Below, piece by piece: positions 55,558 to 64,000 of a stretch of DNA of 64,000 bases. Every line of letters begins with the position of its first letter. Position 1 is the first letter of the stretch. The translations under genes and the position numbers were made by a program. Source of the DNA: Kalmusia sp. IMI 367209. Lineage: Eukaryota; Ascomycota; Dothideomycetes; Pleosporales; Didymosphaeriaceae. The DNA lies in contig JAPEUQ010000018.1 of the NCBI GenBank assembly GCA_027946365.1, positions 124,001 to 188,000 on the forward strand, written 5' to 3'. The notes beneath the pieces were generated by a model that searched no databases, was not told the DNA's origin, and worked only from the letters and a program-made list of their open reading frames with translations.

Positions 55558-56335
55558 CCTTTCCGCCAGTTTGGACAAGCATCGACCTTGTAAGTCAGCT
55601 CTGTCAATATTTACTGTATATTGCTCACACGTACAGGACGGAGCTATCGCCTTTCGGTGTTCAAAGGTGTTAGTTATGTTTGCCTACCATGTGATGGATG
55701 ACTTGGTTCTGCGTGGCGAGGTGATTATTTGCGTTATTGACGCTCAGAGAAAGGGCACGTATGCTAGAATCGTTTGTGCGTAAGAGGAGGGAATAATCGA
55801 TGAGGCGTGCACATTGAATGAGATTGGTTGTCGACTTGACTTTTGTCGGGGCGCGAAGCATGCATGACTTATTTCTCGCGGTGCTGTATCTACCGCTTTG
55901 GACACACACGTTCTCACGGTGATCGAATCTGAGATGTGAATGTGCACTCTCGCCGACGAAGCCACGTTAGATGGATGCATCCGCAAGATGAGTTTACAGG
56001 ATCATTAACAAGCATGGTGGAAATACAAACCTGAACCCTTTGCTGTGATGATGACATAGAAGCATACTTTACACTGATTTTGATTATGAGTCTGCTTTGA
56101 TTGCAGTCAAGACATCTATGTGACGATTCAACGAAGGAAGAAACAATCGCAACGCCAACACTTCGAAACCCATCCACCGTGATATGCTTGTTCATGCAGA
56201 ATCCTTAAACGCCACTATCCTTGAACACACTCCGTTATCCGTGAATGCTACCAGACGACCCGCCAAACGCCTTATCATGCCCACCTACGTGGCGTAACAA
56301 CTCCGATTCAGCACCCACACGTGCAAACCAACCAC
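55558..56335. other. Intergenic between convergent genes
   Basis: 3' flanks of the HMG-box and ELP5 genes. No gene recognised. Confidence 0.4.
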
Positions 56336-57667
56336 TCAGATCTCATCCTCCTCCTCATCAAAGTCATCCTCCTCGCCCATGTCATAGAGAATGCGACCAC
56401 CCTCGCCACCTTCTCCCTTCTGCGCATCAAAGTACGGCAACACGACGGCCTCCCTCGCCACCTTCTGCTTATCCGTCAGGCCCAGATTGAACGACATATC
56501 ATCGTCGACGCTTGCAGCGTTGACCAAGCCCATGACCTCCTTGTTCTTGTACGCAGGCTGCTGATCGAGCAAGATGACGAACTCCCTCTTGAGCACGCCG
56601 ACGGTGAGACCAGGCTGTGGGGTGTGGTAATCTGCAACTAAGGCGGGGCGAAGGAAGAAAGACTCGCGCTCGGGGCGGCCCGACTTGCGGCGGAACTCGG
56701 TGTCGAGGATGATGCCGCGGCGGTCGTTTGCGTTGATGCACTGGACGACGCCTTCGGCGCCTTGGAGCAGGCCGAAGGTGGGCTCGGGCAGGGCGCGCTC
56801 GCGCGCGGCTTTGGCGGCGAGGGCGTGCGCGAACGACTTGCACGTCACGACGGTCGTGGCCATGAACTTGAGGAGGTCGAGCGTCGGCGGGGCATAGGCG
56901 TCGGCCGAGGGAGCGGGAAGAATGTCGGTGTGGTAGACGCCGACGAGGGTGGAGGCGTACTTCATGACGACGAGGTTGAAGAGGAGCTTCATGTCGATGT
57001 TCTTGGTGGCGACGGCCTCGAGCATGGAGTCGATGATGACGAGGCTCTCCTTCCGGTCGGTCATTGCCTGCTCGATGCTCTGGAGGACGCCGGCCGCGTT
57101 GAGGCCGAACGCTGGGATGTGGCGCCCGCCTGGGTGGAAGCGGGAGCCCTCGAAGGAAACGAGCACAACGTTGATGTTGCGCGAAAGGCCGCGGCGCATG
57201 ATCTCCGAGAGGAAGGGCGCAGCGCGCTGGTTGAGGTCATCGAGTACAAGTGTGAATGGTGAGGAGTTGGTGCGGATGCTGAGGAGGCTGCTCATGAGGT
57301 GGAGCATGTGCCGCTCATAGTGCACCTGGCTGAGAGGACGCGACATGGCGTTCTTGTGAGTGCCCACACGCTCAGGATTGCGCGTGCGGATGCCGTTGAA
57401 CGGAAGGATGTGGTTGGTCGTCTTGATCCAGTTTGTGCAATTGGCGGCACGGATCCTAGGCTTGGGGGTGCGAGTCGCAAGCTTCTTCTGGGTCTGGTGG
57501 GCGTAGAGGTCGCAGATCCACTTCGGGATCGGAGCCTCGCCGGTGTAAGCTTCGAACTGTTGCTGGAAGTTCGGGTCGGCGACGGCTTGCGACCACGTCA
57601 TGTTAGCGAAGTCGTAGATGGTAAGCTGGCTGAGACAGTCGCTAAGGGCCACGGCGTCGACAGACAT
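56336..57667 (-). CDS. ELP5: Elongator complex subunit Elp5, with an unusual N-terminal extension
   Basis: A single open frame of 443 residues. From residue 108 (MSRPLSQVHYERHMLHLMSS) it follows the Elp5 pattern: SSPFTLVLDDLNQRAAPFLSE, MRRGLSRNINVVLVSFEG, then RKESLVIIDSML and an acidic C-terminus (EEDDFDEEEDEI). Elp5 is part of the RecA-like Elp4-6 ring needed for tRNA wobble-uridine modification. The first 107 residues (MSVDAVALSDCLSQLTIYDF and onward) are not typical. Either the true start is the Met at 57346, giving a normal 336 residues, or a separate upstream exon/gene is fused in frame. The extension is fully open, so I keep it but flag it. Confidence 0.8.
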   Translation of the reverse strand: MSVDAVALSDCLSQLTIYDFANMTWSQAVADPNFQQQFEAYTGEAPIPKWICDLYAHQTQKKLATRTPKPRIRAANCTNWIKTTNHILPFNGIRTRNPERVGTHKNAMSRPLSQVHYERHMLHLMSSLLSIRTNSSPFTLVLDDLNQRAAPFLSEIMRRGLSRNINVVLVSFEGSRFHPGGRHIPAFGLNAAGVLQSIEQAMTDRKESLVIIDSMLEAVATKNIDMKLLFNLVVMKYASTLVGVYHTDILPAPSADAYAPPTLDLLKFMATTVVTCKSFAHALAAKAARERALPEPTFGLLQGAEGVVQCINANDRRGIILDTEFRRKSGRPERESFFLRPALVADYHTPQPGLTVGVLKREFVILLDQQPAYKNKEVMGLVNAASVDDDMSFNLGLTDKQKVAREAVVLPYFDAQKGEGGEGGRILYDMGEEDDFDEEEDEI

Positions 57668-58302
57668 GATGGAGAGAAGGGCTTGTATGCTTTGGAGGAT
57701 GTAGTGTAGTTGACTGGCTCAATAAAAGATTTGTACGAGACAATAGGATTTTGAGAGACGGTGTAAGTGTGTGAGTGAGAAAGTGGAAGAAAGCGGGCAG
57801 CGTGCTTCTTTTGTTCGCCATGGAAACTCAGGAGGTTGGGAGACACGAATAGTGGCTGGGATGTACAGGGGGCTGGCGAGATGGCCAGAAGATGGTGAAA
57901 AGTAGACGTACCTTTACTGAAGTGAATGTGAATGTGAGAGGTGATATTGGTGAAGCCGCAGTGACAATAGTATTCAGCCCATCCAAAGCAATATTGATAT
58001 CCAGTATGTAATTTGCATGCACATTTTCCTTTTGTTCTAGGGTTTTTGATTATTTTTGGTCTGAGTTCAAAAGATCTCCTCCCCGACGTTGCTTTTACGA
58101 CGAACGTGAACGTTGGCTGCGCTTCTTTTTTGGTGCGCGCTAGCACAGACGCGGACTAGCGCACCGGACTTAGGCAGATGCGCTGCCGCTCCCCGCAAAC
58201 GTTCGAATCGATACATCATCACAAAGTGACTTGAAACGACCCTTACTTAAGGTTGCACGAGATGCTTTGTCCAGAATATACTTCAGAGATCTTGTTGCCG
58301 TG
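57668..58302. other. Intergenic, divergent promoter of ELP5 and the dehydrogenase-like gene
   Basis: A 182-codon minus-strand frame overlaps the ELP5 5' end and is probably leader sequence. A T-loop-like GTTCGAATC lies at 58201-58209 without a valid cloverleaf around it. Confidence 0.4.
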
Positions 58303-59679
58303 ATGACGCAGCAAGGCACTCAGTCATCTCGCCCGCCACGGCCACGATCACCACATTTTCCTCCACACAATGCACCCCGCGTTTGGTTCTTAACAATAGG
58401 CTCATCGCCAATAGCAATTGCATTAGCGCGGCAGGTACTAGATCACGGTGATTATGTAGTCGCCGGAGTAGTACCTCAAGAGTTTGAGAAAAGAGAAGGA
58501 CAAACTGAAGATTTTAGGGGTTTCCTAGAGGACGTGAAACACACCGAGCGATGGAGGGAAAGATTGCGGGTCGTTGGTTTAGACGGGAGGTAAGATCTGA
58601 GAGCTCGACGATCGGTTTATTGCTAAGATGCCGCGTTGTTCTAGGGTTGTAGGTCAGTGTCAGGCTGCTATTGCGGAGGCTGTCGAAGCGTTTGGTCGCA
58701 TTGATGTGTTGCTTGGCAATACGAGTGAAGGTAAATATACTCCAAAGCTATAGATTTTGATATGTATATTGAGATGTTTTACAGCTGTAATCGGTGCTGT
58801 GGAAGAACTCGCTCAAAGCAGCCAAACCATCACCCTCGTTCAGGATACGTTTGAGACTAACTTCTTCGCGAACGTCAATGTAATCAAAGCTGTACTGCCA
58901 ACTATGCGCGAGAGAAAGAACGGCCATATCATCATGTTGACTGGAATAAGTGAGCTAGTCTGTTCACCATATCGTAAATAAGACTGATCATGGGCAGCTG
59001 GTCATTTAGGCACACCCGGCCTAGCATTATACTGCTCGTCTCAATGGGCCATTGAAGGATACTGTGATGTGAGTATTCCGCTCGTGACTTTACAAACTTA
59101 TTGACAAGAGCATAGAGCCTCGCATACGAGATTGCGCCGTTCAACATCAAAATGTCCATCGTACAAGCCAACATGGAAGTTAACGTCCTCACCAATAAAA
59201 TGACCTCCGCGCCACCCATGCGCGAATACCTCCAAGCCGAAAATCCGGCGCCACTTGCGCGCGACATCTTCTCTAATCTTCTAGACAAGCTTGACCGCGT
59301 CAACAATCCTCTACCGTACGCGGACGAGAAATCGCCAACTGACAGTATCTCTACCACCAGCCCCGATGGCACCATGCACGAACCATCGATAGGAGATTTA
59401 CTCAGCTCAGACTCAGTTACTTCGCTGTACGCGCCACTGCCATCGATAGTGAAGGGGTCGTTGATAGCGGAAACTGTGCATGCATTGACGGCTATCGGAG
59501 GACACGACAATCCTCCTGCTCGGCATATCGTTGGATTTGAGGGTGTTACTGCGGTAAAAGAGAAGTTGAAGACGACGAGTGAAGAGCTAGAAGATTTCAT
59601 CGAAACTAGTAACGCAGTGGATATTGCGCGGCAATACGACCCATCGATGATGGCCTCGTTAGATGGGGCACAATCATGA
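58303..59679 (+). CDS. Atypical short-chain dehydrogenase/reductase-like protein
   Basis: The model is join(58303..58589,58645..58730,58785..58949,58998..59068,59116..59679), 390 residues, with four GT-AG introns of 47-55 nt. The fold order of short-chain dehydrogenases is clear: RVWFLTIGSSPIAIALARQV (first strand and loop), FGRIDVLLGNTSE, NFFANVNVIKAVLPTMRERK, GHIIMLTGI and the active-site helix LALYCSSQWAIEGYCDSLAYE. The cofactor loop lacks the usual TGxxxGxG glycines. The catalytic YxxxK reads Y191-C-S-S-Q195, so the lysine is replaced by glutamine. The C-terminal 120 residues are an added Ser/Thr-rich extension. Enzyme activity is doubtful; a regulatory role is possible. Confidence 0.8.
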
Positions 59680-59875
59680 CGACTGTGTCTTGAGTGTAAA
59701 TTCATGTCGCTTTGCATAACCAATAGCTGATTTTCGAAATAGCGTATCTTCCGAACTCAATGCAATAGTTTCTGTTTCGAATAGGTTCTTCTTTACATCT
59801 TTGTGCCGGTTTGCAGCTGCCCGCAATAATCCACTGTACTCATGTTGCGATGCGCGATCATTGATAATCACTTAT

Positions 59876-60285
59876 CTACAGTGAAACTCTCGTCAAACCC
59901 CGGATCTTATTGACGGGGGTACTTTTCTGGGCGACATTAGTGTTATGCTGGGATGCGAACCTTGAATAAGGCCAACATACCTCGATTATGCTCCCAATAT
60001 CATACTTGCTTCGATAATTCCAGCGGCAACCGATAACAGTCATATAGGCCATTATCCCGAAATCCATTCCATATACCCAAGTTAAAGTGAGATCACACCA
60101 TATCTTCTTACAGTCGCGCTTGGGTAACCCGAAATACACGTCGCGGAAGACCTCGAAGAAACGTTCGATGTTGAGGAAGGGAAAGTCTGGTGGGGACCAC
60201 TTAAAACTTGAGAATTGAAGCAGATGCAAACTTTTCTCATATAATGCACTTACTTAGTCGCCTCGTGCTTCTTCTGCTTTGTCAT
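59876..60285 (-). CDS. Small orphan protein
   Basis: The model is complement(join(59876..59926,59981..60206,60254..60285)), 102 residues. The first intron (47 nt) is required to reach the start ATG. The second (54 nt) is optional because its length is a multiple of three without a stop; retention gives 120 residues. The middle is protein-like and rich in aromatic residues (FKWSPPDFPFLNIERFFEVF, DVYFGLPKRDCKKIWCDLTL, IMAYMTVIGCRWNYR). No signal peptide or known domain is recognised. It lies just downstream of the dehydrogenase-like gene and convergent with it. Confidence 0.4.
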
Positions 60286-63050
60286 GTGAAGTTATTGCTG
60301 TATGGATTTCACCCTGTTGATATGAGATACGCTACATATAGCATACATCGACTAACATACTCAGCCTCTGCCTGCACAATGAGCACCTTTGCGTACACAG
60401 ATATTTTTCAAAGCTGTATGCCTAATGATTCTTTGCCGTAATGCTATAACTTTTGTCAATACAGCGAGCAGAATTGGCGTAGCAATATACTGACCTACAC
60501 ACCATGCTGTAAGATATCTTTAGACATGGCATGGGCAGGATCGCTCACCTCTTCGGCTGTATCATCGGTCTCACACTTATCTTCCATGATGAATGCTGAA
60601 AGTTGATGACGTGAAAGGGAAGGAAATTGTCTAATGGCTTATTCGTACTAGTGTCTTGAGATATCGAAATGAAACCCAATTTTTCGGAAATGAGATCAAG
60701 ACCATGATTCACTGGTATAATTGACCAGGTTCCGCCATTACAATCACATGATCTAGATGTGCCTTTTTATCATTATTGATAGATTCGCAGCAGAAGGCGC
60801 AGTTAGCGTAAAACAACAGTAGAAGATAGAATAGCAGCTGTTCCTCTCCTACTTTATATGACTAGGAATGCGTCAAAGGACAACAAACTGCTTTGATATT
60901 ATGCATTTTAGGGAAAACCGTTCTATTAAGCATTAGTAAAGATATCATGATATTGCTATTGCTATGTATAAATGTGTAAATGCAACGCTAAAGAATTATT
61001 GGATGCCGTCGGTGAGAGACTGACGTAATTTAGCCACAGACACACAATGTCACTAAATGAAAAAGAGGTTTTTTGTTCTTATCAGCGGGAGCAGAACCAC
61101 GTTTGCAATTGCACAGACAAATTCTTCAACTCTAAACTACTAATAAGTGATACTAGACGGTTCTACTAAGAATACTAGCTGATAGTAGATAGACCAGGAG
61201 GCAGCGTAGTGCACCGGGTATCAGGGTGTTCGGTTGATAAAACACCGGTATCATGCGTGAGATCCAAAGTCTGCTTCATGCTGGACAATTGATTCTTACC
61301 GACGCCCCTGAGCATTTGATGTCGTCAAGTCAATAGAAAGAAAACGGATAAAGTCGTAGCTAGATGAAGCTCCACAACGAAAGTAAACTCAATGGTAATG
61401 ACCCTTCCGCAATCAGTAGATAGACGCCCACCGATGCAATAGGTGGAACCAGGATTCCACACACACCCTCGATTCGAGCAGCAACGCTGCACAAGACCGC
61501 ATTTGAACTGCACACAACACAAAGATCAATCTAGACACCACTCTCGGCCGCCCGAATACGAATGTAATGAGACAAGCTCAAGCGAAAGTACGATGATCTG
61601 TTATTGGCACACCTACCTTTCCAACTGGCAACGGACCACCACGGTGCTTACCTGTTTTTGCCGTCTTGGGCATGAACACAGCCGTGTCATGCAGTGTCCC
61701 TTGGGCTGTGTAGATGCAGCCTCGTTGAGGGATTTGGCAGTGTAAACACCTGGATGCAACCACACTACAGACTCGCATGCATCAGAGACACACAAAGTAG
61801 CCTGCGCAACATGAGTGTATTGCACACTTGAAATATCACTGAGTCGATAGTCAATAATCGAGTTTGCAACGTGTGCCTGACAACAAGACGACCAAGTGCA
61901 CACAACGCTACCATCCACCCAACCCCAACATAGCACCCTTCCAGAACCCTTCCAAATCACCTATCCTCCCAGCACCACCCGAATACCACCTCGGCCGCAG
62001 CCACCCCTCGCACCCTACCAATCCCTCGCCCAATCCTCGCACCGCATACACGAATCCCTCGCCATCACCACCAATACCCAAGCTTGGCAAAAGCATCCCC
62101 GGACACCCCGTCCCCAATCCCTTGCCCACGTGGGCCAGGGCAGCCGCCCGTTGGCCAGCAGCGCGCCAAGGGCGGCGGAACAAGCTTTTGGGCGGCCCGG
62201 CTAGCGCGACTGGGCGGGAGCCAAAGCGCACGGGGCGGGGAGAACGTCGCGTGGGGAATCTCTTGCCGGTTGGTAACGGGAAGGTGGGAGCAAGGTCGTG
62301 AGGCGCGGGTTTTCTTGGGTGTGGGTCGTGTCGTACGTATATGCACATGCAATGCGTAGCAGATAGTCTGGAAGGGCTGGGATGTGGAGACCGCGCTGCA
62401 GTTTTCGGGTGTCGACGGGGTGTGGTGAGTGGTGATAATGCTAGGGGGGGGAACCGCTGTGGAGATGCACTGTGGTGTGTCGCGTGCTTGCTCTTCTGTT
62501 GAGGTGCTATTTGGGCGTCAAGATCTGAGTGTGGAGACAGAGAGGAATTGCTACCGTGGTTCTTGCCGATCGGCACTTCCTTCGGGAACATGTTAGACGT
62601 TGAACATTCCGTCGTCTATGCCGATGGGTGGTGAAACGTCGGGTGGAGATTGCCCGGCCAGGCGATGGTTCTCTGATCTTGGTAGCTGCGTAAGCTGTGC
62701 CACCGTTTGGGGATTTTGGTGACGCGTGATACGTGCAAGGCGGGTTCTTGGTGCATGATGATGATCACTGCTCGGCTGCTCCCTGCGCACAGGAGAGACG
62801 TGTTCGCTCATGGATGCAATTTAGAGATCTGGAGTTGTAGCGATTGAGGATATATTATGATAATGATGGTATGCCTGCATGTGCGCAAATGATACGCCGT
62901 AATGGATACAAGAAAGCGGAAAATAAAGAAAGCCCAATTCTATGCCATATATCGCAAAACCGTAACATGCACATGAAGCCCAACCCCCGGGTATCTCAAC
63001 TTTTCCTCGTAATCATCGTCTCGCCTCATACTCTAACCGGGACGAACAAT
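60286..63050. other. Long intergenic stretch, no supported gene
   Basis: Mostly AT-rich to about 61,800, then GC-rich with low-complexity Pro/Arg-type frames on both strands (61,896-62,591) that look spurious. The 3' flank of the phosphate symporter occupies the right end. Unannotated short genes cannot be excluded. Confidence 0.35.
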
Positions 63051-64000
63051 TTATGACTTGAAGTGCGGTGCGTTGAGGACGATGCCCATAAGCACACCAC
63101 CAATGGTTCCGGCAACAGGGATGGTCATGATCCAAGAGAACACAAGCAAGCCTACTCGCTGGAAGTTAACTGCCTTGAAAGTGCCGTTGCAAAGACCGAC
63201 ACCAACGGTGGCGCCAGTGATGCACATGGAGGTTGAGACGGGGAGAGAGTATTGTGAGAAGACAAGGACAGTGATGGCGGCGCCCATCTCCATGGAGGAT
63301 CCTATTTTGAATTAGCAAATCGTTTGTGGATCAATGGGGGGATGGAATTTACCTCGCGAAGGAGAGTGGTAGGTGATCTTGTTGCCCATGACCTTCATGA
63401 TGTTGTAACCGTAAGTGATGAGACCAGCGGAGATGGTGGCAGAGAGGACAGCGAGTTGCCAAACGGGGACAGGAGCCTTCTTGTCAGATGCCTCGCCGTA
63501 CATCCAAGCGTGGTAGATAACAGCCCAAGGACCGACGGAATTACCAATGTCGTTGGCACCGTGGGCGAATGAGGCAGTGCAAGCGGTAAGAATCTGGACG
63601 AAAGAGTACACATGCTCGACCTCGTTGGGATACTTCTCGGCGTTGGCATAGACGCGCTCCATGCGAGCACCTTCGGGAGTGCCGTGGATACCAGACTGAG
63701 CGGCGTGGATGTCGTAGTGGAGACCATAGAGAAGACCGGCGACGATCATAGCGGGAAGGCGGATGAGGAACGTCTTCATGTTCTTCTTCTCGTAGATTTC
63801 ACCAGCGCCCATGGGGTTGTTGTGCAGAGTGCGCATAGCCCAGCCGATGGGTCCACGCTTCTGCCTAAGCTTCGCGTGGAACCTGGCCTCACCCTCGGCG
63901 ACCATCTCCTTGTACGTGAGTTGCCTAGACTCTGCGTGGGCAGCAGACTTCTCCTGGTCGATAGGCGCAATCGTGTCCGCTCCACCTTTCTTCAGGTCAT
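63051..64000 (-). CDS. PHO89: PHO89/PHO-4-type sodium/phosphate symporter, C-terminal part, cut by the window end
   Basis: The model is complement(join(63051..63301,63353..>64000)), with a 51-nt GT-AG intron; the frame is open at 64000, so the 5' part is missing. After a cytosolic loop (IAPIDQEKSAAHAES and following) comes the second PHO4-family signature CTASFAHGANDIGNSVGPWA. VFSQYSLPVSTSMCITGATVGVG is the matching final-domain motif, and then the last helices. The protein takes up inorganic phosphate with Na+ at the plasma membrane and is normally induced by phosphate starvation. Its promoter is outside the window. Confidence 0.93.

Noticed and set aside
57598..58146. 182-codon minus-strand open frame
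   Set aside because: Overlaps the ELP5 start and promoter in another frame, low-complexity, no domain; likely leader sequence.
58135..58215. tRNA-like stretch with GTTCGAATC T-loop and an A-box-like sequence
   Set aside because: No pairing acceptor or anticodon stem could be formed; at best a degenerate remnant.
61896..62591. Overlapping Pro/Arg-rich open frames on both strands
   Set aside because: GC-rich low-complexity sequence gives long open frames by chance; no splice or domain support.

Overview
The window is nuclear DNA of a filamentous ascomycete (Pezizomycotina). The evidence is short GT-AG introns of about 46-60 nt in most genes, a canonical 375-residue actin gene with five introns, and fungal-only families (HET-type incompatibility proteins, UstYa/DUF3328 proteins, AIM32, a PHO89-type phosphate symporter). 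A Dothideomycete (Pleosporales-like) source is plausible, but that is an inference. I found no CRISPR array, no convincing tRNA or rRNA and no intact transposon. Exon coordinates below were read by eye from splice sites and checked for reading-frame closure.

Layout. Bases 1-24,130 are mixed. They hold a truncated HET gene, a CorA-like membrane protein, a small modular Pro/Gln protein 20 bp upstream of a HET-like membrane protein, a Dabb-domain protein and a secreted C69-type peptidase. They also hold a nonsense-mutated receptor-like gene with a (CTT)20 repeat, an amino-acid permease, mitochondrial leucyl-tRNA synthetase, AIM32, a decayed HET gene and an NmrA-like protein. Bases 25,567-30,496 form a compact peptide locus, the main discovery here. 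Bases 31,900-46,400 hold a GH5 glycanase, an MTQ1/HemK methyltransferase with an apparent 1-nt frameshift, a decapeptide-repeat protein, a sugar permease, the DEAH helicase Dhr1/Ecm16 and a proteasome assembly chaperone. Bases 46,800-64,000 hold actin, Fes1, an MFS transporter, an HMG-box protein, Elongator subunit Elp5, an atypical short-chain dehydrogenase, a small orphan gene and the 3' part of a PHO89-like symporter.

Peptide locus. A 160-residue secreted precursor (27,905-28,437, minus) carries 11 copies of an invariant DADNIWT core. It is flanked by two UstYa-family genes (25,567-26,836 minus; 29,408-30,496 plus), each with two HxxHC motifs. This is the hallmark layout of a fungal ribosomal-peptide (dikaritin-type) pathway, but the only aromatic residue of the core is Trp instead of the usual Tyr/Phe. 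All 11 spacers can be read as zero, one or two X-Ala/X-Pro dipeptides plus one residue before V/I-DADNIWT. This predicts alpha-factor-style maturation: cleavage after Arg, then dipeptidyl-aminopeptidase trimming to one common peptide. The two UstYa genes are clear duplicates: their homologous middle segments are exactly 333 nt and their last two exons are 207 and 125 nt in both, but one has two extra introns.

Several genes are broken or degenerate (HET remnant, nonsense receptor-like gene, frameshifted small Cys gene, possible MTQ1 frameshift), mostly in the incompatibility-gene regions.
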